A stretch of 64,000 nt of DNA from Bradyrhizobium diazoefficiens (lineage in GTDB: Bacteria; Pseudomonadota; Alphaproteobacteria; Rhizobiales; Xanthobacteraceae), in the NCBI RefSeq assembly GCF_018131185.1, contig NZ_JAFCJE010000003.1, forward strand, positions 124,001 through 188,000, read 5' to 3'. This document shows positions 36,972 through 46,083 of the stretch, piece after piece. The translations under genes and the position numbers were made by a program. Below the pieces are notes generated by a model. It worked only from the letters and a program-made list of their open reading frames with translations, was not told the origin of the DNA and did not search any database. Each line of letters opens with the position of its first letter. The stretch's first letter is position 1.

Positions 36972-37772
36972 TCACTCGGCGGCTTGCGCCAGCACGGGCC
37001 GGCGCGCCAGCCAGCCGTCGATGAAATGATCGAGCCAGGCACGCTCCGCAACATCGTACACGGCACGATCGGCGAAGTGATGGTGCCGCTGCCGCGCACC
37101 GGGCGCGCTGAAGCCGTCATAGCCACGCGTGGTCCAGCGATGCATCATCGCGTAGGTCACGTCAGGATGAAATTGCACGCCGAACGCATTGCCGGCGCGG
37201 AACGCCTGCACTGGAAAATCGTCACCTTCTGCGAGCAGCTCTGCGCCGACAGGCAGCTCGAACCCCTCGCGATGCCAGTGATAGACCTGAGCCGGCCAGG
37301 CCGGACAGAGCGCGCGGCCCGCGGCTGTGGGGCGGATCGGGTAGTAGCCGATCTGGGTCAGCCCATCGGCATGCGGCGCGACGCGCGCACCGAGCTGCAT
37401 CGCGAGCATCTGGGCCCCAAGGCAAATGCCGAGGAACGGCCGCTGCTCGCGCAGCGGAATTTCGATCCAGTCGATCTCGCGACGAATATAGTCGTCGGAA
37501 TCATTGGCACTCATCGGGCCGCCAAAGACCACGGCGCCGGCATGCTGATCGAGCGTCTCGGGCAGGGGATCGCCGAAGCGGGGACGGCGGATATCGAGAC
37601 GATGGCCGAGCACGCGCAGTGCATTGCCGACGCGGCCGGGGGTCGAGCATTCCTGATGCAGGATAATGAGAACCGGCAGGCCGCTTGTCGAATGGGAGGC
37701 AGGCGCGCCCGGCGTCCTTCGCGGGAAGGGCACCAATTCTGCGCTACCAAACCTGTCCGTCCGGAACGACAT
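36972..37772 (-). CDS. Class I glutamine amidotransferase-like protein
   Basis: A 266-residue protein with a class I GATase domain. The oxyanion strand is GAVVFGGPMSAND, the nucleophile elbow FLGICLGAQMLAMQLGARV (Cys), and the His/Glu region FGVQFHPDVTYAMMHRW. It acts without a fused synthetase, as in the GMP-synthase-like GATase1 group that may hydrolyse gamma-glutamyl compounds. The catalytic Glu two residues after the His is replaced by Asp (HPDVT), which may affect activity. The ATG at 37772 is the only upstream ATG; the first about 33 residues are poorly conserved in character. Confidence 0.87.
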   Translation of the reverse strand: MSFRTDRFGSAELVPFPRRTPGAPASHSTSGLPVLIILHQECSTPGRVGNALRVLGHRLDIRRPRFGDPLPETLDQHAGAVVFGGPMSANDSDDYIRREIDWIEIPLREQRPFLGICLGAQMLAMQLGARVAPHADGLTQIGYYPIRPTAAGRALCPAWPAQVYHWHREGFELPVGAELLAEGDDFPVQAFRAGNAFGVQFHPDVTYAMMHRWTTRGYDGFSAPGARQRHHHFADRAVYDVAERAWLDHFIDGWLARRPVLAQAAE

Positions 37773-37896
37773 TGTCCTTGCGAAAGCTATTGGGTCCAGA
37801 CCGCCAGCATAACTAAGCGATCGTTAATTTCGTGTGAGTTCGCGCACACATCGAAACGTAAGCAAGCTCCGGGCCAATACGGACGCCGGGCGCTCC

Positions 37897-38676
37897 TTAG
37901 TGCCTCTGCCTCTGGAACCGACTGGTGGCGGCCAGGATGAAACCCCGCGGGAAGAAGCGCAGTGCAAATGGCACAATCTTGATGCCCAGACCGGGCAGCA
38001 CTGCCCTTTTATTGGCCATCAGCCCACGATAGGCCTCCCGGGCGACATCGACGGCAGAAACATTGAGAAGGGCCGTATCGTGTCCGGAGCCGACGCCGGC
38101 ACGCGCCTGGAATTCGGTGGGCACGGGACCCGGGCAAAGGACCGTGACGCGAACACCGCGCGGCGCGAGCTCCGCCCGCAGCGCTTCGGTAAAGGAAATC
38201 ACGTAGGCCTTGGACGCATAATAGACGGCCATGCCGGGGCCGGGCAGGAATCCCGCGACCGAGCCGACATTGAGAAGACCGCCCTTGTTCTTGATGAGCT
38301 GATCGGCAAAGCGCAGCGACAGGTCCGTCAGGGCCCGCACGTTGACATCGACAATCCCGACCTGGTCCTCGCGATCGCGCTCGATGGCATCGCCGAATAC
38401 GCCGAAGCCTGCATTGTTGACGAGGTGATCGAGCTCGACGCCTTCGGCGGCGAGCGCCGCCGCGATCGTCTCGCCGGCATCGGTATCCTGGAGATCGCAG
38501 ACGATCACGATCGGCTTCTGACCGCTCTTGGCGGCGAGCTCGTTCGCGAGCGCCTCAAGCCGATCCGCGCGCCGCGCCGTCAATGCCAGACGATGTCCGT
38601 TGGCGGCAAATACGCGCGCCAGCTCCGTGCCTATGCCCGCCGAGGCACCGGTGATCAACGTTACCCGCTCAGTCAC
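37897..38676 (-). CDS. SDR family NAD(P)-dependent oxidoreductase
   Basis: Classical SDR of 259 residues. The N-terminal motif is LITGASAGIGTELARVFAANGHRLALTARR (TGxxxGIG, NADP-preferring because of the basic ARR). The NNAGFG motif and Ser in NVGSVAGFLPGPGMAVYYASKAYVISFTEALR with catalytic YxxxK (YYASK) are all present. The C-terminal tail is basic and hydrophobic, so it may be membrane-associated. I take the GTG at 38676 (TERVTLITG) as start rather than a TTG at 38697. The substrate is unknown. Confidence 0.9.
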   Translation of the reverse strand: MTERVTLITGASAGIGTELARVFAANGHRLALTARRADRLEALANELAAKSGQKPIVIVCDLQDTDAGETIAAALAAEGVELDHLVNNAGFGVFGDAIERDREDQVGIVDVNVRALTDLSLRFADQLIKNKGGLLNVGSVAGFLPGPGMAVYYASKAYVISFTEALRAELAPRGVRVTVLCPGPVPTEFQARAGVGSGHDTALLNVSAVDVAREAYRGLMANKRAVLPGLGIKIVPFALRFFPRGFILAATSRFQRQRH

Positions 38677-38918
38677 GATCCAAGTCTCTTGATCCAAGTC
38701 TCATGGATTGATGAATTTGGCCCCGCAATGGTGGAACCAGAGCATAGGCCGAGCGCGACAGGCAAGCGGCGCTGGCAGCATGGCCGCTTGAGCGGAGGTC
38801 AGAGAGAGCAAGAAAGCCGCGGAATACCGATGAATCCGGACGCAACGAGGCCGGCGGCTACATTAAAGTTTCGTCATGTGATCCGCACAACCGGCCATCC
38901 CGCGCAGGTGGCACGGGG

Positions 38919-39407
38919 TCAGCCACCGACGGCGCTATCCTTCAACTGGCCGCCGGCACGGTCCGCAATGGCGTGCTTCAGCTCAATCCGGTCGCGCTGG
39001 GCAATCCCGAGCAGGTCGGAGGCGCGCCAGACGACGTTGTCCTCGAACTCGCTCACCTGTCCGTCGGCATAGACCAGCTCCCACATCATCTGCACGATGC
39101 GCTTGCGCCCCTCTTCGTCGAGCGAGCGCATGATGACGCTGGTGAAGTGATAGAGGTCCACCGCCTCGCCCTCGACCTGGGTTGCGTCCGCGATCAGACG
39201 CTCCGCCGTACCTCGGTCGAGCCCAAAATGGCTCTCGATCAGGCCGTGCAGCTTGCGCTGCTCTTCCGCTGTCGGCTGGCCGTCCAGCGAGATCACGTGG
39301 ACCAGCAACGCCGTCGCGGCCAATCGATAATCGCTGTCGCCGAACGTGCGGTTCTGGTTCTGGGGGGCGACGATGTCCGTGATGAATTGGCGCAGGCCGT
39401 CGAGCAT
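38919..39407 (-). CDS. TerB-like (tellurite resistance B fold) protein
   Basis: An all-helical 162-residue protein. Signatures YRLAATALLVHVISLDGQPTAEEQRKLHGLIESHFGLD and MMWELVYADGQVSEFEDNVVWRASDLLGI are the two TerB half-repeats, each with an acidic metal-binding-like loop (SLDGQPTAEE, YADGQVSEFE). The family is widespread and is not itself evidence of tellurite resistance. The upstream 242 bp between the SDR start and this stop hold no gene. Function is unknown. Confidence 0.9.
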   Translation of the reverse strand: MLDGLRQFITDIVAPQNQNRTFGDSDYRLAATALLVHVISLDGQPTAEEQRKLHGLIESHFGLDRGTAERLIADATQVEGEAVDLYHFTSVIMRSLDEEGRKRIVQMMWELVYADGQVSEFEDNVVWRASDLLGIAQRDRIELKHAIADRAGGQLKDSAVGG

Positions 39408-39532
39408 AAGGTCCTACCGAAATCGATGCGCCGCAAGGAGCGCGGCTGTTACCAGCATCATATGAGGAGGAAACTCAACCGGCGCAACATGCGGCAGTTC
39501 CGCGCGTCGCATTACGTTTCGGCAATCTGTTC

Positions 39533-39579
39533 ACTGTCATCCCGGGACGATGCGCGAGCATCGGACCCGGAATGACAGT
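39533..39579. repeat. Short palindrome (ACTGTCATCCCGGG / CCCGGAATGACAGT)
   Basis: Compact version of the intergenic palindrome family: arms ACTGTCAT and ATGACAGT flank CCCGGGACGATGCGCGAGCATCGGACCCGG in segments. It lies just 3' of the cyclase gene, ending 8 bp from its stop codon. Confidence 0.82.
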
Positions 39580-39586
39580 TTGTAGC

Positions 39587-40996
39587 TCAGGGGATCTCGT
39601 ACACCACCATCTTGTCGGCGATGCCGCGCAGCGCCGCCTGTTTCTGGATCGGCTTGATTGCACGCTGCTCCAGCACCTCGGCAACCGCGGGCGCATCGAG
39701 CACCGGGCCGGTGATGTGGATCTCCTGCGCGGTCGAAAGGCTTTGCACACGGGCGGCGATGTTGACCGTCTGGCCAAAATAGTCCTGCCGCTCGTTGAGC
39801 ATGACCGCGAGGCAGGGACCTTCATGGATGCCGATCTTGACGATGAGATCGTCCGTGCCGCGCTGCTTGTTGAGCGCGTCCATCGCCGCGCGCATCCGCA
39901 AGCCCGCGACGATGGCATGCTCGGGACGGACGAAGGTCGCCATCACGGCATCCCCGATCGTCTTCACCACGGCGCCCTTCTCGGAGGAGATGATCTCGAG
40001 CAGCGCATGGAAATGCGCCCGCACGAGATCGAAGGCGGCGAGATCGCCGACGCGCTCGTAGAGCGCGGTCGATCCCTTGAGATCGGTGAACAGGAAGGTC
40101 AGCGAGGTGATCTGCAGCCGCTGGTCGAGACTGAGATTGTCCGCCTTGAACACGTCGCGAAAGGTCTGGTTCGACAGCATCCGCTTGGCGGTCAGGAACG
40201 GCTTGCGCTTGCCGATGAGATGGTGAAGTGCCTCGGCGGCGATGAACACCGAAGGCAACACGCGCACGCCGGCCTGGTTCTCCAGCGACAGCCGCAGCGG
40301 ACCCGGCCGCATCGTCGTGGTCCCCGTCGGGGCCTGCACCTTGTTGTACATGATGGCTAGCTGCTGGCGGTCCTTGGTCGGCTCGCCCTGGACGTCGATG
40401 AAATGGGCCGCGTGCGTCACCGGCTCGAAGATGATGACGAAGTCACTAGGCAATTGCAGCGACATGGTCGCCTTCTCGCCGGCCGGCAGCTCCATCGTGT
40501 CGAGCGTTACTTCGTTAGCGAGCGTCGCGAACGATTCAAGATTGAAGTCGACGCCGGAGCTCCAGAACATTTGCTTGAAATACTCCCAAACCGGAAGCGT
40601 ATCGGGGTCGTGCGCCGCGATTCGTCGCACCCGCGGATTCACGGTGAAGGAGACCTCGACCTGATCGTCGACCGAGGTCTTGTAACCGCACGCGCAGAGC
40701 GCACAATGATACTCATCCGGCTTGAGCGCCTTCAGGGTCGAATGCGCCCCCAGCACGCCGCTGCAGCCCGGGCATAACACGTTCCAGCCGAGATCGAACA
40801 GGCCGAGCCGCGCCGCATGCAGGAAGCCGGAGATCGCGTGCTCTTCGTCGACGCCATACTGCGTCGCGAAGTCGAGAACATTGACGCGGTTGAGCTCGTG
40901 ATCCTCGCCGTGCTCGATGAGGCGCGCGATCGCGTCGACCACTTTGGCGTCGGCGGTCTGCTTCAGAACGGAAAATTGGGCCTGGACGTCGCTCAT
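39587..40996 (-). CDS. Adenylate/guanylate cyclase domain protein with N-terminal DUF5939-like region
   Basis: A 469-residue cytosolic nucleotidyl cyclase. A cysteine cluster at about 78-114 (LCPGCSGVLG ... HCALCACGYKT) looks like a zinc ribbon. The class III cyclase domain (about 300-430) has FLFTDLKGSTALYERVGD with the first metal Asp, VKTIGDAVMATF with the second Asp, and GQTVNIAARVQ with the transition-state residues. It should make cAMP or cGMP. It follows the P450 gene by 50 bp on the same strand; whether they share a message is uncertain. Confidence 0.88.
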   Translation of the reverse strand: MSDVQAQFSVLKQTADAKVVDAIARLIEHGEDHELNRVNVLDFATQYGVDEEHAISGFLHAARLGLFDLGWNVLCPGCSGVLGAHSTLKALKPDEYHCALCACGYKTSVDDQVEVSFTVNPRVRRIAAHDPDTLPVWEYFKQMFWSSGVDFNLESFATLANEVTLDTMELPAGEKATMSLQLPSDFVIIFEPVTHAAHFIDVQGEPTKDRQQLAIMYNKVQAPTGTTTMRPGPLRLSLENQAGVRVLPSVFIAAEALHHLIGKRKPFLTAKRMLSNQTFRDVFKADNLSLDQRLQITSLTFLFTDLKGSTALYERVGDLAAFDLVRAHFHALLEIISSEKGAVVKTIGDAVMATFVRPEHAIVAGLRMRAAMDALNKQRGTDDLIVKIGIHEGPCLAVMLNERQDYFGQTVNIAARVQSLSTAQEIHITGPVLDAPAVAEVLEQRAIKPIQKQAALRGIADKMVVYEIP

Positions 40997-41046
40997 GGCG
41001 AGACTCTACCTAATGGAGATCAAGACATCGGCCAGACGAGAGCCTG

Positions 41047-42417
41047 TCATCGACGCGTGATGCGGAACATGGGTGAATGGTCCGGCTGGGTCGTGACGAC
41101 ACCGAGCGGGATCACGGGATTCGCGGTATCGGCGAGCTCGACCCGGAACGCGCCGATCAGCCGGGCCAGCGCCAGCACGGATTCGGCTTGCGCGAACGGC
41201 GCGCCGATACAGACGCGCGGACCGGCGCCGAACGGCAAATAGGCGAAACGATCGGGCGCCTCCGTCGACGTGAAGCGCTTGGGAATGAACGCGTTCGGCT
41301 GATCCCACAGCTTCTCGTGCCGGTGCAGCAGCCAGGGCGCGATCATGATGATGTCGCCCTTGCCGATCTCGACGCCGGCCGCATTGTCCTTGTCGCGCGC
41401 CGCGCGTGCCACGAGGAAGGCAGGCGGATAGAGCCGCATCGTCTCCTCGATCACGGCGCGGGTGAACTTCTGCCGATCGATGTCGGCCATGCTGTCGAGA
41501 TGCTCTCCGCGGGCCTCGGAGGCGACCTCCTCCTGCGTATCAGGGTCGAGCGCGAGCAGATAGAGCGCCCAGAACAGCGCCGTCGCCGTGGTCTCGTGAC
41601 CGGCGAGGATCATGGTCGCGACCTCGTCGACGAGCTGTTCGTCGGAAAAGCCCTTGCCCGTTTCGGGGTCCCGCGCCTCGTCCATGAGGTCGAACAGGTC
41701 GCGCGGCGGTGCGCCGTCCTTCTTGCCGGTTGCACGCCGTTCGGCGATCAGCATGGCAACGAAATCGGTCCAGCGCTTGCGGAAGCGCGCCCGCGCAAAA
41801 TCCATCGGGCTCGGCCAGGACACCGGCAGCACCATGTCGAGGAGATACGGGCGTCCTAACCGGGCGGCATATTCCATGATGAAATTGCGCAGGGTCGCGC
41901 CATGCCGGTCCATGCCGAACGAGAACATCGTGCGCCCGGCGATCTCGAGGGTCATGCGCTGCATGATCTCGCGCAGATCGACGTCTTCACCCGAGCGGCC
42001 ATCCAGCTTCGCGATGGTCTCGTCGAGCACCGCCGTCATGTGCGGGACCAGGTTTGCGGTCGCGCGCGGCGTGAAGGCCGGCGCAAGCGTGCGGCGCTGA
42101 AACGTCCAGGAATGACCTTCCGCGATCAGGAGGCCGTCACCGAGAACGGGACGCAGCATGCGGATTCCCGCCGGCGTGCGCGTGTAGTTCTCGTAATTGT
42201 TGAGCAGGACGTGCCGGATCGCATCCGGCCGGTTCAGGATGAAACTGTTGCGGAAGAAGAAGCGCCCCTGGACGACGTCTTCCTCATAGGCGCGCTGCCC
42301 CCAGGTTGCGATCATGTTCCGGCGGATCACCGCGAGACGACCGAAAAATGACATGTTGTCGGGCGCACGCGGGGGAGCCGGAGGGATGATGGGCCGACGC
42401 ACGCTGGCGATATTCAT
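41047..42417 (-). CDS. Cytochrome P450
   Basis: Soluble P450 of 456 residues. I-helix oxygen-activation motif AGHETTATA (about 286-294), K-helix EETMRLYPPAF (ExxR) and the heme loop FGAGPRVCIGAPFAQAE with the thiolate Cys are all intact. No N-terminal membrane anchor is seen. The nearest group by eye is the bacterial CYP102/CYP4-like or unspecific-monooxygenase type (substrate unknown). It lies 35 bp after a secreted hydrolase gene on the same strand. No ferredoxin or reductase gene is adjacent, so redox partners come from elsewhere. Confidence 0.93.
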   Translation of the reverse strand: MNIASVRRPIIPPAPPRAPDNMSFFGRLAVIRRNMIATWGQRAYEEDVVQGRFFFRNSFILNRPDAIRHVLLNNYENYTRTPAGIRMLRPVLGDGLLIAEGHSWTFQRRTLAPAFTPRATANLVPHMTAVLDETIAKLDGRSGEDVDLREIMQRMTLEIAGRTMFSFGMDRHGATLRNFIMEYAARLGRPYLLDMVLPVSWPSPMDFARARFRKRWTDFVAMLIAERRATGKKDGAPPRDLFDLMDEARDPETGKGFSDEQLVDEVATMILAGHETTATALFWALYLLALDPDTQEEVASEARGEHLDSMADIDRQKFTRAVIEETMRLYPPAFLVARAARDKDNAAGVEIGKGDIIMIAPWLLHRHEKLWDQPNAFIPKRFTSTEAPDRFAYLPFGAGPRVCIGAPFAQAESVLALARLIGAFRVELADTANPVIPLGVVTTQPDHSPMFRITRR

Positions 42418-42452
42418 GGCACTCTCCCGGGGGATGGGACGCAGGCAAACAG

Positions 42453-43826
42453 CTAATAAGTCAGCTCGGCGATCGCAATCCTGTTCTCGAGGGCGGGCCA
42501 GGCACGTGTCACAATCCGTTCTTCGCCGAACTGGGCCACGATGTTACGTCCGACCTCGGCCGCCGCAAACCGCAATGTTGCCACCGAATCCGTCGGCACG
42601 CCCGGCTTGACGTCGGCCGGCTCCTTGCCGTCGAACAGAACCACGTCCCGCGGCAGACCGAAATAGCCCCTCGGCCGCGACATGATCACGACCGCGCCGG
42701 CGTCCTTGTCCGCTGGCCCGAGCGGCCGTGCGGCGCGCAAATGGACGACGTCGGACGAGCGCGGGAACGGCGAGCGATAAATGTGTGTGATCGGCGCACC
42801 CGCCGAGGTCAGGACAAATTCCAGCGACCAGGACGAGTCGACCTGCGCCGGACCCCAGCGTCCGTCAGCGCCGGTCGTTGCGCTGTGCAGCGCACTGCCC
42901 TTGCGCTCACCGGTATCAGGGTCGACGCGGAAGATATCGACGGTTGCACCTGCGACCGGACGGTTGGTCGACACGCCGCCGGGCGTGCCGGTGACGAGTC
43001 CGCTCAACTTGACGCTTGCCTCGGGAACAATCGCGATGCGCGCGGGCTCGCGGCCCGCGATGAATTTGTAGATCTCGCGGAAGGCGCGCGGATGGAACGC
43101 GACCTCGCGATGGTCGAGTGCACCGAGCACGAGATTGGTGGCGCCCTTCAGCTCCGGGCCTTCATTGGTGACGCCGGTCGGCGTGCCGGGCTTGCCGATG
43201 AAGCGGCCGTCCGCTTGCGCAAATTTGTCCATGCCGTCGCTGCGCAGCGTCAGGAAGGCAACACCCGGTGTCACCTCGCTCTCGCCCTCGTTCAGGCCGC
43301 GCAGGAATGCACCGCGACCGTTAAACTCGTTGTTGGGCTGGTCATCGGTCGCGAACACGCCGTGATTGGGTGTGCCGCACAGCACGGCGTGACTGACATC
43401 GGCCGCTCCGCCATTCCTGATGACGTTGCGGATCGCATTGCCGCCGCGCGAGCTGCCGACCAGCGCCACGCGAGGTGCGCCGGTCCGTCGCTTCAACTCG
43501 GCGATGGCGGCAGTGAGCTCCCGGCGCTGGTCCTCGGTCGAGGAGCGGTTCGCCTGCTCGACCTTGTCGTCGCTGCGCGCCAACGGGTCCGTGAAATTGA
43601 TCGCGGCCATGCGATCGCGTGCGATGCCGTTGGATTCCATCCGCCATATCGTGGTCATCCAGAGCGCGTCATAATCGCCATTGCCGTGGACGAAGAGGAT
43701 CGGCGGCGCCTCAGCATTCTGCGCCGCGGCAGGCGCGGTCTGGGCCAGCGCACCCGGTCGCAAGCTCGCAACTGCGAAAGCCGCGCTTCCAGTCCCCAGT
43801 AGGATCGTCCGTCGCGACAGATGCAT
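42453..43826 (-). CDS. Tat-exported alpha/beta hydrolase with C-terminal beta-sandwich regions
   Basis: A 457-residue secreted hydrolase. A Tat-type signal (LSRRTILLGTGSAAFAVA) is followed by an alpha/beta hydrolase core: PPILFVHGNGDYD (oxyanion region), nucleophile elbow LVGSSRGGNAIRN, and HREVAFHPRAF with the likely catalytic His. About residues 265-360 resemble a carboxypeptidase-regulatory-type or transthyretin-like domain (SVKLSGLVTGTPGGVSTNRPVAGATVDIF). The tail continues to EERIVTRAWPALENRIAIAELTY. The substrate is unknown; the polymer-depolymerase and lipase groups share this fold. The P450 gene is 35 bp downstream. Confidence 0.85.
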   Translation of the reverse strand: MHLSRRTILLGTGSAAFAVASLRPGALAQTAPAAAQNAEAPPILFVHGNGDYDALWMTTIWRMESNGIARDRMAAINFTDPLARSDDKVEQANRSSTEDQRRELTAAIAELKRRTGAPRVALVGSSRGGNAIRNVIRNGGAADVSHAVLCGTPNHGVFATDDQPNNEFNGRGAFLRGLNEGESEVTPGVAFLTLRSDGMDKFAQADGRFIGKPGTPTGVTNEGPELKGATNLVLGALDHREVAFHPRAFREIYKFIAGREPARIAIVPEASVKLSGLVTGTPGGVSTNRPVAGATVDIFRVDPDTGERKGSALHSATTGADGRWGPAQVDSSWSLEFVLTSAGAPITHIYRSPFPRSSDVVHLRAARPLGPADKDAGAVVIMSRPRGYFGLPRDVVLFDGKEPADVKPGVPTDSVATLRFAAAEVGRNIVAQFGEERIVTRAWPALENRIAIAELTY

Positions 43827-43962
43827 TTGTTCCTCTCCGGCAAACCGCCTCTTTGCACTGCTTATAGCGGCCTAATCACTGGACAGCGAAGGACTTTCGC
43901 GGGCATCACTGGACTTGCCGGAATCGCCTGGAGCACTTCTGCCAGCCCATTTGGAAGGGGAT

Positions 43963-45651
43963 ATGACCGAGCCGACAAACCGCCAGAAAGTTGCCGCCGA
44001 CGGCATCACCGCGCCGCTGCGGTACACCGTGTTCCGGCGCATCTGGCTCGCCAGCCTGCTCTCCAATCTCGGCCTGCTGATCCAGGGCGTCGGCGCAGCC
44101 TGGGCGATGACGCAGATGGCGGCGTCGGCCGACAAGGTCGCGCTGGTGCAGACCGCCCTGATGCTGCCGATCATGCTGATCTCGATGCCGGCCGGCGCCA
44201 TCGCCGACATGTATGACCGCCGCATCGTTGCGCTGATCTCGCTGATGATTGCCTTGATCGGCGCGAGCGCGCTCACCTTGCTGGCCGGCGTCAACATGAT
44301 CACCCCCGAATTGCTGCTCGTCTTCTGCTTCGTGGTCGGCAGCGGCAATGCGCTGTTCGGCCCGGCCTGGCAGTCCTCGGTCAGCGAACAGGTGCCGCCC
44401 GAGGCATTGGCGTCCGCGGTGGCGCTGAACGGCATCAGCTACAACATCGCACGCAGCTTCGGTCCCGCGGTGGGCGGTGTCATCGTCGCTTCGCTCGGCG
44501 CGGTCGCGGCGTTCGCCTGCAACGCGATCCTCTATCTGCCGCTGCTGGTGGTGCTGCTGCTCTGGCGCCGCAGCACCGAGCCCTCCCGCCTGCCGCGGGA
44601 AAAACTCAACCGCGCCATGGTCTCCGGCTTCCGCTACATCACCAATTCGCCGCCGATCAAGATCGTGCTGTTGCGCACGCTGGTGATGGGCCTGATCGGC
44701 GGCGCCATCATGGCGCTGATGCCGCTGGTCGCGCGTGACCTGTTGCATGGCGGCGCGCAGACCTATGGCATCATGCTCGGCGCCTTCGGCATGGGCGCCG
44801 TGATCGGCGCGCTCAACATCCACGAATTGCGCAAGCGCATGAGCGGCGAGGCAGCGATCCGCGCCTGCACCATCTCGATGGCTTTCGCGATGGCCGCGCT
44901 GGCTCTGAGCACGGAGCCGGTGCTGACCGCAACCGCGCTGGTTCTGGCCGGTGCGGTATGGATGGCCGCCATTGCGCTGTTCAATATCGGCGTGCAGCTT
45001 TCGGCGCCGCGCTGGGTTGCCGGGCGCTCGCTCGCGGCGTTCCAGGCCTCGATTTCCGGCGGCATCGCGATCGGCGCCTGGGGCTGGGGCCGTCTCACCG
45101 ACTTTGCCGGTGTGGAAGTCGCGCTGCTGACCGCGGCCGGCCTGATGCTGATCTCGCCGCTGCTCGGGATCTGGCTGACGATGCCGCGCGTCGGTGCCCG
45201 CAACGAGGATGCCGACGTGCTGGCCGATCCCGAGGTGAAGCTGTCGCTGACGGGGCGCAGCGGACCGCTGGTGGTCGAGATCGAATACCGGGTCGCCCAG
45301 GAGAACGCGCGCGCCTTCCACAACGTGATGCAGGACGTGCAGCTCTCGCGCCAGCGCAACGGCGCCTATGGCTGGTCGATCGCGCGCGACATCGCCGATC
45401 CCGAATTGTGGACCGAGCGCTATCACTGCCCGACCTGGTTCGACTACTTGCGTCAGCGCAACCGCTCGACGCAATCCGAACGCGCGCTTCACCTCGAGGC
45501 GATCGCCTTCCACATCGGCGCCGAGCCGGTGCGGATCCGCCGCATGCTGGAGCGCCCGTTCGGCTCGGTGCGCTGGAAGGACGAGACGCCTGATCGTGCG
45601 AGCGCCGAGGTGCTGCCGGTAGTCGCGACCGCAGCGGGGAGCAGCACATAG
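43963..45651 (+). CDS. MFS transporter of the MFS_3 type with C-terminal cytosolic domain
   Basis: A 562-residue protein. Residues about 20-420 have 10-12 TM helices including RIWLASLLSNLGLLIQGVGAAWAM and MLPIMLISMPAGAIADMYDRR (MFS loop-type motif). Residues about 440-545 form a soluble domain (PLVVEIEYRVAQENARAFHNVMQDVQLSRQRNGAYGW...) with a ferredoxin-like dimeric barrel look. This two-part layout is the MFS_3 (transmembrane secretion effector) pattern seen in EntS-like exporters. The start is the ATG at 43963 with GGAAGGGG upstream. It is not in an identifiable siderophore cluster, so the cargo is unknown. Confidence 0.9.
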   Translation: MTEPTNRQKVAADGITAPLRYTVFRRIWLASLLSNLGLLIQGVGAAWAMTQMAASADKVALVQTALMLPIMLISMPAGAIADMYDRRIVALISLMIALIGASALTLLAGVNMITPELLLVFCFVVGSGNALFGPAWQSSVSEQVPPEALASAVALNGISYNIARSFGPAVGGVIVASLGAVAAFACNAILYLPLLVVLLLWRRSTEPSRLPREKLNRAMVSGFRYITNSPPIKIVLLRTLVMGLIGGAIMALMPLVARDLLHGGAQTYGIMLGAFGMGAVIGALNIHELRKRMSGEAAIRACTISMAFAMAALALSTEPVLTATALVLAGAVWMAAIALFNIGVQLSAPRWVAGRSLAAFQASISGGIAIGAWGWGRLTDFAGVEVALLTAAGLMLISPLLGIWLTMPRVGARNEDADVLADPEVKLSLTGRSGPLVVEIEYRVAQENARAFHNVMQDVQLSRQRNGAYGWSIARDIADPELWTERYHCPTWFDYLRQRNRSTQSERALHLEAIAFHIGAEPVRIRRMLERPFGSVRWKDETPDRASAEVLPVVATAAGSST

Positions 45652-45697
45652 CTTTCGCTCCGGAGCTCGCGCCTGGCGGCGCGCTCCGGAATGACGA

Positions 45698-45913
45698 TCA
45701 CTGCCCGTGCTCTGTCAGCACCTTGTCGCAGCCCTTGCTCAGCTTCGTGCGGTTCTGCTTCAGACAGGCGAGCACGGCGCCATCGCCATTGTTCATCACG
45801 GCGCGGCAGAAGCGGCTGACGTCGCGCGCGCAGGCATCGTGGCCGGGCTGCTGCTGCGCCGTTGCGACCGAGCCGCACAGGAGCAAAGGAATGATGAAAA
45901 GAAATCTGGTCAT
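45698..45913 (-). CDS. Small cysteine-rich secreted protein
   Basis: A 71-residue protein: signal peptide (TRFLFIIPLLLCGSVATAQQ) then a mature part with four cysteines in the pattern C-x3-D-x2-RFC...LACLKQNRTKLSKGC. It resembles cysteine-rich (GLG1-like) repeats and is clearly similar to the next small gene upstream (46084-46422). Likely periplasmic with two disulfides. Function unknown. It is convergent with the MFS gene; a short palindrome separates them. Confidence 0.85.
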   Translation of the reverse strand: MTRFLFIIPLLLCGSVATAQQQPGHDACARDVSRFCRAVMNNGDGAVLACLKQNRTKLSKGCDKVLTEHGQ

Positions 45914-46013
45914 CGCGTAATGCCTCTTACCCGGAAAGATGTGCGGGGAAGCTAGTGCGACGATCCCGGGGCTGCAACGGCTTTATTGCCGAGCGGGAGA
46001 GTGCAGCGGCGTG

Positions 46014-46034
46014 GCCCCGGCTTGACGCCGGGGC
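46014..46034. repeat. Small hairpin of the CCCCGGCTTGACGCCGGGG type
   Basis: GCCCCGG and CCGGGGC arms around CTTGACG; probably the shortest member of the palindrome family in the window. It sits between the two paralogous cysteine-rich genes and might also act as a terminator for the upstream one, though no T run is seen. Confidence 0.65.
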
Positions 46035-46083
46035 ACATCGCGAGGGGAGCTGACCAGCGCGACGGTCGTTGTTGCGCGCGCTC

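Noticed and set aside
43906..45513. Long minus-strand open frame opposite the MFS_3 gene
   Set aside because: Same effect of high GC; its translation is rich in Arg, Gln and His with no motif, whereas the plus strand has clear TM helices.
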